Shown here one piece after another: positions 39,901 through 47,416 of a DNA stretch of 64,000 nucleotides. Position 1 is the stretch's first letter. Each line of letters opens with the position of its first letter. The translations under genes were made by a program, and so were the position numbers. The notes below the pieces were generated by a model. It did not search any database, was not told where the DNA came from, and was given only the letters and a program-made list of their open reading frames with translations. Origin of the DNA: Streptomyces sp. NBC_01717 (GTDB taxonomy: Bacteria > Actinomycetota > Actinomycetes > Streptomycetales > Streptomycetaceae); contig NZ_CP109178.1 of NCBI RefSeq assembly GCF_036248255.1, positions 5,890,001-5,954,000 of the forward strand, read 5' to 3'.

Positions 39901-40659
39901 CTAGAGCGCCAGTGACAGCAGGACCGGCGCGGCCCGCCGGTTCAGTGTGTCCGCCGCCGAGCGCAGCCGGTGCGCGTCCTCGACCGGCAGCGAGAGTGCC
40001 AGGCAGCCGGCCGAGGAGCCCGCCGTCAGCGGGACGGCCGCGCAGACCGTCCCCACCGCGTACTCCTGGAGGTCGAGCACCGGGACCGTCGCCGGCTGGC
40101 TGTCCAGTTTGGAGAAGAGGACCTTCTCGCTGGTGATGGTCCGCGAGGTGAGCCGGGCGATCTTGTGGCGCGAGATGTGGTCGCGGCGGCCGTTCTGGTC
40201 GAGCTGGGTCAGCAGGCACTTGCCGATCGCGCTGGCGTGCGCGGCGGACCGGAAGTCGACCCACTCGTTGACCGCGGGCGTGCGCGGACCATCGGCGTAC
40301 TGGGTGACCCGGATCTCGCCGTCGACGTACCGGCTGATGTAGACCGCGGCGCCGACCGAGTCGCGGAGCTGGTCCAGGGTCTGCTGGAGCTTCGTCTCCA
40401 GGGCCTGCCTGCGGCTGGCGCCGGAGCCGAGCAGCAGGAGCGAGGCGCCGATCACATAGGCGCCGTCGGTGACCTGCTCGACATAGCCCTCACGGCGCAG
40501 CATCAGCAGGAGCGGGGCGAGATGCCCGGTCGGCAGCCCCGTCTCGCGGGAGATCTGGGCGTCCAGAACGCCGTTGCCGTGCTTGGAGACCGTTTCGAGA
40601 ACGCGAAGGGCGTACTGCACCGAGTGGAACGGTGCGGTCGGTTCGGGCTTCAACGCCAC
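39901..40659 (-). CDS. IclR-family transcriptional regulator
   Basis: DNA-binding protein of 252 residues. The N-terminal winged helix reads QYALRVLETVSKHGNGVLDA, then QISRETGLPTGHLAPLLLML. The C-terminal effector domain begins around residue 90 with AAVYISRYVDGEIRVTQYAD and includes AAHASAIGKCLLTQL and the cysteine VCAAVPLTAGS. It is on the same strand and immediately downstream of ehuBCDA, and probably regulates that operon or itself. The GTG start has AGGGGGA upstream. Two tandem 19-bp repeats lie in its promoter. The ligand is unknown; in the neighbourhood an ectoine derivative is plausible. Confidence 0.85.
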   Translation of the reverse strand: MALKPEPTAPFHSVQYALRVLETVSKHGNGVLDAQISRETGLPTGHLAPLLLMLRREGYVEQVTDGAYVIGASLLLLGSGASRRQALETKLQQTLDQLRDSVGAAVYISRYVDGEIRVTQYADGPRTPAVNEWVDFRSAAHASAIGKCLLTQLDQNGRRDHISRHKIARLTSRTITSEKVLFSKLDSQPATVPVLDLQEYAVGTVCAAVPLTAGSSAGCLALSLPVEDAHRLRSAADTLNRRAAPVLLSLAL

Positions 40660-40672
40660 GGTTTCCCCCTAC

Positions 40673-40710
40673 CAGGTTGTGACCGCAAGACCAGGTTGTA
40701 ACCGCAAGCT
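40673..40710. promoter_or_regulatory. Tandem 19-bp repeats, candidate IclR operators
   Basis: ACCAGGTTGTGACCGCAAG (40673-40691) and ACCAGGTTGTAACCGCAAG (40692-40710) are head-to-tail and differ by one base. Each holds the dyad GGTTGTRACC. They start 14 bases upstream of the IclR GTG and fit autoregulation by two protein dimers. Confidence 0.65.
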
Positions 40711-40844
40711 TCCGCACCACGATAGCCGCCAAATGGCGTTTGAGGGGGGCCTGTTGACGACTTGACGAGGCGCCCCGGCGCTGTCATCTGGGGCGCACCC
40801 GTCTGGCATATGCCAAAGTCATTAGCGGCCGATGGAGGGCGAGG

Positions 40845-41696
40845 TCACAGCACCGCGTCGAGGAATTCGCGCGTTCGTTCATGCGTGGGATCGGTGAAGA
40901 TTTTTTCTGGCGAACCTGCCTCCACGACCCGCCCTGCGTCGAACATCAGCACCTTCTCCGAGACGTCACGGGCGAAATTCATCTCGTGGGTCACGCAGAG
41001 CATCGTGATGTCGGTGTTCCGTGCGATGTCGCCCAGCAGGTCGAGCACGCCCGCCACCAGCTCCGGGTCGAGTGCGGACGTCACCTCGTCCAGGAGCAGG
41101 ATCTCCGGTTGCATCGCCAGCGCGCGGGCGATCGCCACCCGTTGCTGCTGGCCGCCGGAGAGCTGGGAAGGGTGTGCGTCGACCTTTTCCGAGAGACCCA
41201 CCAGGTCGAGCAGCTCACGGGCGTGGGTCTCCGCCTCGTCCCGGTCCATGCCCAGCACGCTGACCGGTGCCTCGGTGATGTTCTGCAGCACCTTCATATG
41301 GGGAAAGAGATTGAACTGCTGGAAGACCATGCCGATCTTCCTCCGGGCATCGCGCAGATGCTTCTCGGTCGCCGGCCTCAGCGAGCCGTCGGTGGCTCTG
41401 ACGTGGGACAGCGGGTCGCCGTCCACCCAGATCACCCCGTCGCTGACCTTCTCGAGCGTCATCAGCAACCGCAGGATGGTGGTCTTGCCCGAGCCGCTGG
41501 GACCGATCAGTGTGACGTGTTCGCCGCGCTGCACCGAGAAGTCCAGCCCGTCGAGGACGACATGGTCGCCGTACCGCTTCACGACGTTGTCGAAGCGGAC
41601 CAGCGGATGGCCGGTCTGTGACGTGGCAGGTTCCGGGGCGATGTCCACGGGGGCCGCGGCCGCCGCCTTCTGCAGGGGGAGAGGTTCAGTGGCCAA
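40845..41696 (-). CDS. ehuA: Ectoine/hydroxyectoine ABC importer ATPase EhuA
   Basis: ATPase of 283 residues. Walker A GPSGSGKTT, the Q-loop in GMVFQQFNLFPHM, signature LSGGQQQRVAIARAL, Walker B ILLLDEVTSALD and CVTHEM match the polar amino-acid (HisP/GlnQ) branch. The N-terminal 35 residues are an Ala/Pro-rich extension. The last gene of ehuBCDA; it overlaps ehuD by 11 bases. EhuABCD imports ectoine or hydroxyectoine, characterised in Sinorhizobium. Assignment of ectoine rests on the gene order and subunit resemblance. No ectoine catabolic genes are nearby, so another amino acid-like osmolyte cannot be excluded. Confidence 0.82.
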   Translation of the reverse strand: MATEPLPLQKAAAAAPVDIAPEPATSQTGHPLVRFDNVVKRYGDHVVLDGLDFSVQRGEHVTLIGPSGSGKTTILRLLMTLEKVSDGVIWVDGDPLSHVRATDGSLRPATEKHLRDARRKIGMVFQQFNLFPHMKVLQNITEAPVSVLGMDRDEAETHARELLDLVGLSEKVDAHPSQLSGGQQQRVAIARALAMQPEILLLDEVTSALDPELVAGVLDLLGDIARNTDITMLCVTHEMNFARDVSEKVLMFDAGRVVEAGSPEKIFTDPTHERTREFLDAVL

Positions 41697-42327
41697 GGCG
41701 CTTCTCCAGCTTTCTCATCAGCAGCGAGGTGGGGTAGCTCGCGACCAGGAAGACCAGTCCGGCGAGCGTGAACGCCTCGGTGTAGGCGAAGTGATCGGCG
41801 CCGTACTTACGGGCCTCGAAGACCATTTCCTGCACCGTGATCACGGCGAGGAACGGGGTCTCCTTGAACATCGAGATCGCGTAGTTGCCGAGGGCGGGCA
41901 GCACATTGCGCACCGCCTGCGGCAGGATCACGGCCTGCCAGGTCCGCCGCGGGGTGAGCGAGAGCGCCCGGCAGGCCTCCCACTGGCCCTTCGGCACACC
42001 GTCGATCCCGGCGCGATACACCTCGGAGGTGTACGCGGCGTAGTGGACGCCCAGCACCACGATGCCGATCGTCAGCGGCTCCACCGCGGTGAACAGGGCT
42101 GCTGCGCCGACCAGTTGGACGAGCAACGGGGTGGACCGGATGAATTCCATCACGGCCCGAACCGGCACGGTCACGAACCTGCTCGGGGCCCGTCCGGCGA
42201 CCGCGATGGCGAGCCCGAGGACCGCGGCGACGAGCGTGCCGAGCGCGGTCGCGAGCAGCGTGACCCGGAAACCTTCGAGCACCAGGGGAAGTGCGTCCCG
42301 GGCGGCGTTCCAGTCGAAGCCGTTCAC
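41686..42327 (-). CDS. ehuD: Ehu-type ABC importer permease EhuD
   Basis: Membrane permease of 213 residues with five helices and the amino-acid-permease loop EACRALSLTPRRTWQAVILP followed by QAVRNVLPALGNYAISMFKE. The GTG start overlaps the ehuC TGA (GTGA at 42324-42327). It forms the channel together with EhuC. Confidence 0.82.
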   Translation of the reverse strand: MNGFDWNAARDALPLVLEGFRVTLLATALGTLVAAVLGLAIAVAGRAPSRFVTVPVRAVMEFIRSTPLLVQLVGAAALFTAVEPLTIGIVVLGVHYAAYTSEVYRAGIDGVPKGQWEACRALSLTPRRTWQAVILPQAVRNVLPALGNYAISMFKETPFLAVITVQEMVFEARKYGADHFAYTEAFTLAGLVFLVASYPTSLLMRKLEKRLGH

Positions 42328-43064
42328 CGGGCACCTCCGGTCGCGGAGGCGACGGCCTCCGTGGCGCTGCGGCTGTGCAACAGCGAGCCCGCACCGGTCG
42401 GCAGACCCAGCCGTCGCTTGGCGCTCCGTTCCAGCAGGTTCATCAGCAGAGTCAGCGCGTAGGCCAGGACGAAGTAGGCGACCAGCAGAGTCAGGTACGC
42501 CGTGAGCGTCTCACCGGTTCGGTCGCGCAACTGCTGGATCACGGTCATCAGGTCGGCCGCGGAGATCAGCCACAGCAGCGGGGTGCACTTCAGCAGCTGG
42601 ATCAGCAGATTGGTGAAGGACGGGATCATCTGCACCCAGGCCTGCGGAATGATCACCTTCCGCATCCGGTGCAGCGGCGTCATGTTCAGCGCGACGGCCG
42701 CCTCGTACTGGGCACGGGGTACGGAGCTGATCGCGCCGCGCACCACCTCGGAGCCGTACGCGCCGTAATTGAGGCCGAAGGCGACGACGCCGCAGAGCAG
42801 CGGCGTCAGTTCGTACCCCGTCAGCGGCGGCATCGCGTAGTAGAGCCAGAACAGCTGGATGTAGAGCGAGGTACCGCGGAAGAACTCCACGACCACGCGT
42901 GACACGCCGCGCGTCACCAGCATCCGGCTGACCGACATCAGACCGAGGACGAAGGACAGGAGCAGGGCGAGCAGCGCTCCCAGGACGGTCGCCTGGAGGG
43001 TCACCCACAGCCCCGAGCGCAGCTGCGGCAGATCGTCGACGAAGGCGGAGAAGAAATCACTCAT
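42324..43064 (-). CDS. ehuC: Ehu-type ABC importer permease EhuC
   Basis: Membrane permease of 246 residues with five helices. The family loop is AAVALNMTPLHRMRKVIIP followed by QAWVQMIPSFTNLLIQLLK. A charged C-terminal tail of about 30 residues is longer than in EhuD. It starts 19 bases after the ehuB stop and overlaps ehuD. Confidence 0.82.
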   Translation of the reverse strand: MSDFFSAFVDDLPQLRSGLWVTLQATVLGALLALLLSFVLGLMSVSRMLVTRGVSRVVVEFFRGTSLYIQLFWLYYAMPPLTGYELTPLLCGVVAFGLNYGAYGSEVVRGAISSVPRAQYEAAVALNMTPLHRMRKVIIPQAWVQMIPSFTNLLIQLLKCTPLLWLISAADLMTVIQQLRDRTGETLTAYLTLLVAYFVLAYALTLLMNLLERSAKRRLGLPTGAGSLLHSRSATEAVASATGGAR

Positions 43065-43083
43065 GCGGTGGGGTCCGTCCCTG

Positions 43084-43986
43084 TCAGCCCTTGCACAGAT
43101 CGGCCGTCTTCAGGGTCGTCGGTGGCAGCTCGGTGGCTCCGAAGCCGTACTCCTGGAGCAGGCCGACATAGCGCGACCTGTCCGAGACGATCTTCTTCAG
43201 CTCGCGGTTGAAGGCGTCCCGCAGGTCCTCGTTGCCCTTGCGGAAGACGGCGCCGCCGGGGCTGTACTGCCGCTTGCCGTCGAGCTCCGGCAGGAAGGCC
43301 TCGGTGACCTCGGTGCCGGGGTTGGTCTTCGCCAGCCAGCGCAGCGAGATTCCGGTGAGCAGGAACGCGTCGATCCGGCCGCCCTTGACCGCGTCGGCGC
43401 CGTCCTGCGGCTTCTGCAGCGACTTGATCCTGTCCTTGGAGATGCCGGCGCCCTCGGCGTACGAACCCTCGACGGCACCCGACATCACACCGACGACGAT
43501 CCCCGCGGCCTTCGCCGACGCCAGGTCGGTGACCTTCTTCGGGTTGCCCTTCTTCACCATCAGTGCGGTGGGCGAGATGAACTCGGGCTCGGAGAAGATG
43601 GCGTTGGCGCAGCGTTCGGGCGTGATCGCCATGCCGGCGCTGACCACGTCGTACTTGCCCGCCTGCAACCCGGGGATCAGGCCGTCCCACTCGGAGAGGG
43701 TGGGCTTCAGTTCGTCGACGCCGAGCGCCTTGAAAATTTCCCGATGCAGGGTGGGCGCCTCGCCCTTGAGCTGCTTGCCCTCCATGTAGCCGTACGGCGC
43801 CTCATTGGCGTACGCGACCCGGACGAACCCCTGCTTGCGGAGCGCCTCGAGCGCCCCCGCACCGTCCGCGGAACCGGCGTCGGTCTTGCTGCACGCGGAG
43901 AGCAGACCGGGCACGACGAGCAGACCACCTACGGCCGCCGATCGGTTGAGAAAGCCCCGACGGGACAGGTTCGGGAAGTCAGCCAT
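43084..43986 (-). CDS. ehuB: Ehu-type substrate-binding lipoprotein EhuB
   Basis: Extracellular binding lipoprotein of 300 residues. A twin-arginine type signal (LSRRGFLNRSAAVGGLLVVP) ends in the lipobox LLSACS, so it is probably exported folded and lipidated. The mature protein has the amino-acid-binding fold: YANEAPYGYMEGKQLKGEAP, DGLIPGLQAGKYDVVSAGMA, then ITPERCANAIFSEPEFIS. The ligand-binding aromatics resemble EhuB, supporting ectoine or hydroxyectoine. ATG at 43986 has AGGAGA 9 bases upstream. It heads the operon, and the ATGCA/TGCAT dyad 70 bases upstream may be an operator. Confidence 0.83.
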   Translation of the reverse strand: MADFPNLSRRGFLNRSAAVGGLLVVPGLLSACSKTDAGSADGAGALEALRKQGFVRVAYANEAPYGYMEGKQLKGEAPTLHREIFKALGVDELKPTLSEWDGLIPGLQAGKYDVVSAGMAITPERCANAIFSEPEFISPTALMVKKGNPKKVTDLASAKAAGIVVGVMSGAVEGSYAEGAGISKDRIKSLQKPQDGADAVKGGRIDAFLLTGISLRWLAKTNPGTEVTEAFLPELDGKRQYSPGGAVFRKGNEDLRDAFNRELKKIVSDRSRYVGLLQEYGFGATELPPTTLKTADLCKG

Positions 43987-44054
43987 GGTTCGCAGTCTCC
44001 TGGAGGGGTCGAACAGTCCGGACAGGTTCAGCGCCTGCCCGATCCCGTGTGCCT

Positions 44055-44073
44055 ATGCAGGAAGAGGTTGCAT
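44055..44073. promoter_or_regulatory. ATGCA-N9-TGCAT dyad in the ehuB promoter
   Basis: Inverted repeat atgca (44055-44059) and tgcat (44069-44073), 69 bases upstream of the ehuB ATG. A candidate regulatory site only; no regulator is known to bind it. Confidence 0.35.
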
Positions 44074-44242
44074 GTAATCGAACAGTGACTGGGACGTGAC
44101 CCTTCCGTGTCTCCATGTGGGCGGAGTGCGACGGCCGGTGTGCAGCGCGTATTCCCTTGAGGGGAAAGGCCCATGATCCGCCGTCATGTGACGATGTCCG
44201 TCATGGGTGGCTGAAATGGTCATCGGGCCCGGCCGGTTGGGA

Positions 44243-45202
44243 TCACTCGCTCCGGTCCCGGACGGGGACGTACCCGAGCCGCTTGTCGACCGCGTTCGGC
44301 AAGGGCTTCCCGGCCGCCCAGAGTTCGTACATCTCCACGAACTGCTCACCCAGCCGGTCCCGCCAGCCGACGGTGTCGCCGCTCATGTGCGGGGACACGA
44401 TCAGCCCCGGCACGTCCCACAGCGCGCTCCCCGGATCCAGCGGTTCGTGCGCGAACACATCGAGCGCCGCGCCCGCGATCCACCGTCTGCGCAGCGCGTC
44501 GGCCAGATCGTCCTCGACGACCATCGGCCCGCGCCCGACATTGATGAAGCGGGCCGACGGCTGCATCAGCCCGAAGAACCGCGCGTCGAACATCCCGCGC
44601 GTGCGCTCCGTCAGCGGCGCCGCGCAGATCACCCAGTCGGCGAGCGCCGCCAGCCGGTCCAGATCCTCGGTGCCGTGGATGCTGCGGCGCGCGGTACGCC
44701 CGACGAGCGCCACCTGGACCCCCAGCGCCATCAGCAGCCGGGTGATCTCCCGGCCGATCGGCCCGGCTCCGACCACCACCGCGCGGGCGCCCGCGACCTG
44801 CTGCGATTCACGGTGACGCCACCGCCGCTGCCGCTGCAGCTCCAGCGTGCCGGGGACGTCCTTGGCGAACGCCAGCACCAGGCCCAGGACGTACTCGGCG
44901 ATCGGCCGCTCGAAGACACCCCGCGCATTGGTCAGTACGGTGTCGGACGCGACCAGCTCCGGGCAGAGCAGCCGGTCCACGCCCGCGCTCGCCGTATGCA
45001 CCCAGCGGGGCCGCGGCCCGTCGCCCGGCCAGGCGGCGCGTACCGCGTCGGACGTGAAGTCCCACACCAGCAGAGCATCGGCGTAAGGCAGTTGCCCGGC
45101 GAGGCCGGCCTCGTCCGTGTACCGGATCCGGACCCGTCCGGTCAGCCGGCCGAGACGCGGCGAAGGGTCGGTGTCCAGGACGAGCAGGGTGGGCTCTGGC
45201 AT
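44243..45202 (-). CDS. D-2-hydroxyacid dehydrogenase family protein
   Basis: NAD-dependent dehydrogenase of 319 residues. The dinucleotide motif is AVVVGAGPIGREITRLLMAL. The catalytic Arg is in INVGRGPMVVEDDLADAL, the Glu in VFAHEPLDPGSALW and the His in IVSPHMSGDT. Substrates are 2-hydroxy or 2-oxo acids such as glyoxylate, hydroxypyruvate or phenylpyruvate. The neighbouring EhuABCD operon raises a link to ectoine degradation but the substrate is undefined. The ATG at 45202 is preceded by GGAG at 12 bases, slightly far. It is divergent from the maleate-isomerase-like gene. Confidence 0.82.
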   Translation of the reverse strand: MPEPTLLVLDTDPSPRLGRLTGRVRIRYTDEAGLAGQLPYADALLVWDFTSDAVRAAWPGDGPRPRWVHTASAGVDRLLCPELVASDTVLTNARGVFERPIAEYVLGLVLAFAKDVPGTLELQRQRRWRHRESQQVAGARAVVVGAGPIGREITRLLMALGVQVALVGRTARRSIHGTEDLDRLAALADWVICAAPLTERTRGMFDARFFGLMQPSARFINVGRGPMVVEDDLADALRRRWIAGAALDVFAHEPLDPGSALWDVPGLIVSPHMSGDTVGWRDRLGEQFVEMYELWAAGKPLPNAVDKRLGYVPVRDRSE

Positions 45203-45365
45203 GAGAGACGGTGGCTCCGCTGTGTCTGAGATGTGCGGATTGACCACGCTCGCACCCCCGCCCCGCTCCGTCAACGGGAATGTGGGTGGCGGCTGCCGAG
45301 GGGAATACTGGGCAGGGAGAGGCAGCAGTGGCAGTACACCGGTCCAGCAGCGCAGGAGGGTGGAC

Positions 45366-46106
45366 ATGACGACCGTCGGATTCCTCTACCCGGGCCACTT
45401 CGCGGAGGACGAGTTCCCACGGATGGAGGTCATCCTCGACACCACCATCAGACTGGTCGTGAACCGTACCGAACCCGGCGAGGACGACCGGCGCCCCGAC
45501 ACCCTGCGAAAGCTGGGAGAGCCCGAACGCCTCGCCGCCGGTATCGAGGAGCTGCGGCGCGCCGGCGTCGAGTCGGTGGTCTGGGCCAGCACCGGCGGGA
45601 GCTTCGTGTACGGCTGGGAGGGAGCCCATGGGCAGACCACCGCCCTGGCCCGGGCGGCGGGACTGCCCGCCTCCAGTGCGTCGCTCGGCTTCGTCCAGGC
45701 GGTACGGGCGCTGGGCGCCGCCCGCGTCGCGGTCGCCGCGACCTACCCCGAGGAGATCGCCCGGCTCTTCAGCGAGTTCCTGGCCGCCGCGGGCATCGAC
45801 GTGGTCGCCACACACAGCGGCGGCGTCACCACCGCCGCCGAGGCCGCCGAGTGGGGTCCGGACCGGCTGAAGGAGCTCGCCGTCGCCGCGGACCGCCCGG
45901 AGGCGGACGCCGTACTGCTGCCGGACACCGCCCTGCACACCGCCGCGCACATCTGTGACCTGGAAGAACTTCTCGCGAAGCCGGTTCTCACCGCGAATCA
46001 GGTGGCGGTGTTCGAGGCGCTGAGGCTGGCCCGCCGCCGGACCTGGGCGCCGCAGTTGGGCACGCTCTTCGCCGCCCGGGAAGCGCCGCCGGCCCCGGTG
46101 GGGTAG
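45366..46106 (+). CDS. Maleate isomerase/arylmalonate decarboxylase-like protein lacking both catalytic Cys
   Basis: Protein of 246 residues with the two-domain Asp/Glu racemase fold (VGFLYPGHFAEDEFPRMEVI, ARVAVAATYPEEIARLFSEF and PVLTANQVAVFEALRL). Maleate isomerases use a Cys in a CTSGS-type motif and a second Cys in a CT-type motif. Here the equivalent positions read WASTGGSF (Ser75) and LLPDTALHT (Asp187). The only Cys left (HICDLEEL) is not a catalytic one. It may therefore have another chemistry or a binding role. AGGAGG lies 5 bases before the ATG. EutA of ectoine utilisation belongs to this fold, so its presence near ehu is suggestive. Confidence 0.75.
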   Translation: MTTVGFLYPGHFAEDEFPRMEVILDTTIRLVVNRTEPGEDDRRPDTLRKLGEPERLAAGIEELRRAGVESVVWASTGGSFVYGWEGAHGQTTALARAAGLPASSASLGFVQAVRALGAARVAVAATYPEEIARLFSEFLAAAGIDVVATHSGGVTTAAEAAEWGPDRLKELAVAADRPEADAVLLPDTALHTAAHICDLEELLAKPVLTANQVAVFEALRLARRRTWAPQLGTLFAAREAPPAPVG

Positions 46107-46196
46107 CGACGCCGGGGAATAAACGGAGACAACCTCCTGTTAGTCGTCTCGGACGTACGCGTCCAGACGTCAGCGCATCACCGGAGAGGCCTTCAC

Positions 46197-47270
46197 GTGG
46201 ACAACAACCGAGGCGACGACATTCGCGGCCGGGCCGAGGGGACGGCCCCCGTGCCGCTCTCGGTGCTCGACCTGGTGAGCGTGGGCCAGGGCCGCACCGC
46301 GACCCAGGCGCTCCGCACCAGCGTGGACATCGCGCAACTCGCCGAACGCCGCGGCTTCCACCGCCTCTGGGTCGCCGAACACCACTCCATGCCCGGCGTC
46401 GCCTCGTCGTCCCCGGCCGTGATCCTCGCCCATCTCGCCGCCCACACCGATCGGCTCCGGCTCGGCTCCGGCGGGGTGATGCTGCCCAACCACGCCCCGC
46501 TCGTCATCGCCGAACAGTTCGGCACCCTGGAGGCCATGGCTCCCGGCCGCATCGACCTTGGCCTCGGCCGCGCGCCCGGCACGGACGGCGCGACCGCCGC
46601 CGCCCTGCGCCGCACCGACCGGCTGAACGAGGGCGCCGACGACTTCCCGCAGCAGCTCGCCGAGCTGACCCGGTTCCTGGACGACGACTTCCCCGACGGC
46701 CACCCGTACGCCCGTATCCACGCGGTCCCGGGCCCGGTGCAGGGCCCCACCGGCCGCCCGCCGATCTGGCTGCTCGGCTCCTCCGGCTTCAGCGCGAGGC
46801 TGGCCGGCGTCCTCGGCCTGCCGTTCGCCTTCGCCCACCACTTCTCGGCGCAGAACACGATTCCGGCGCTCGACCTGTACCGGGAGTCGTTCAAGCCTTC
46901 CGCGGTGCTCGACGCCCCGTACGCCCTGATCGGCGTCTCGGCGCTGGCCGCCGACGAGGAGCGCGAGGCCCGGCGCCAGGTGCTGACCGGTGCGCTGTCG
47001 ATGGTCCGCCTGCGCACCGGCCGGCCCGGTCTCATCCCGACCCCCGAGGAGGCGGAGGCGTACGCCTTCACCCCCATGGAGCGTGAGTTCGTCGACAGCT
47101 GGCTCGGCAATGTCATCCACGGAACGGCGGACGAGGTCCGCTCCGGGCTGGACGACCTGGCCAAGCGGACCGGTGCGGATGAGTTGATGATCACTGCCAA
47201 TGCGCATGGGGGTGAGGCGCGGGTGCGGAGTTATGAGCTGATCGCGGATGCGTATGGGTTGCGTGGCTGA
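46197..47270 (+). CDS. LLM-class flavin-dependent oxidoreductase
   Basis: Luciferase-like monooxygenase of 357 residues. Family landmarks are LAERRGFHRLWVAEHHSMPG, LRLGSGGVMLPNHAPLVIAE, QFGTLEAMAPGRIDLGLGRA and PIWLLGSSGFSARLAGVLGL. It uses FMNH2 or F420H2; the MsnO8-type subgroup is common in Streptomyces. Substrate unknown. The GTG start has GGAG upstream. The final third, after position 290, contains SWLGNVIHGTADEVRSGLDD, the usual C terminus for this family. Confidence 0.86.
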   Translation: MDNNRGDDIRGRAEGTAPVPLSVLDLVSVGQGRTATQALRTSVDIAQLAERRGFHRLWVAEHHSMPGVASSSPAVILAHLAAHTDRLRLGSGGVMLPNHAPLVIAEQFGTLEAMAPGRIDLGLGRAPGTDGATAAALRRTDRLNEGADDFPQQLAELTRFLDDDFPDGHPYARIHAVPGPVQGPTGRPPIWLLGSSGFSARLAGVLGLPFAFAHHFSAQNTIPALDLYRESFKPSAVLDAPYALIGVSALAADEEREARRQVLTGALSMVRLRTGRPGLIPTPEEAEAYAFTPMEREFVDSWLGNVIHGTADEVRSGLDDLAKRTGADELMITANAHGGEARVRSYELIADAYGLRG

Positions 47271-47314
47271 GGGTTGTGCGGGTTCGTCCGCCTGACGGTT
47301 CTGTCCTCAAGCGC

Positions 47315-47410
47315 CGGGCGGGCTGACAGGTGCCCTCGATCGCGGGGCGGGCTTGGTTTTGGCGGGCGGGCTGACAGCTGCCCTCGATCGCCGGGCGGGC
47401 TTGGTTTGCA
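47315..47410. repeat. Two 48-bp tandem units of a Streptomyces-type intergenic repeat
   Basis: CGGGCGGGCTGACAG recurs at 47315 and 47363, and CCTCGATCG followed by GGGGCGGGCTTGG or CCGGGCGGGCTTGG recurs in each unit. A third relative, CCTCAAGCGCCGGGCGGGCTG, begins at 47305. Such CCTCAA-CGCCGG-CGGGCTG motifs are widespread between Streptomyces genes. Here they lie between the convergent flavin oxidoreductase and GGDEF-EAL genes and may end transcription. Confidence 0.7.
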
Positions 47411-47416
47411 GGGTGC

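Noticed and set aside
40804..40815. TGGCATATGCCA palindrome as an operator for ehu genes
   Set aside because: It is perfect but lies downstream of ehuA rather than before any promoter I can see, so no function is assigned.
47281..47416. Small gene between the flavin oxidoreductase and GGDEF-EAL genes
   Set aside because: The only open frames are made of the tandem GC-rich intergenic repeats.
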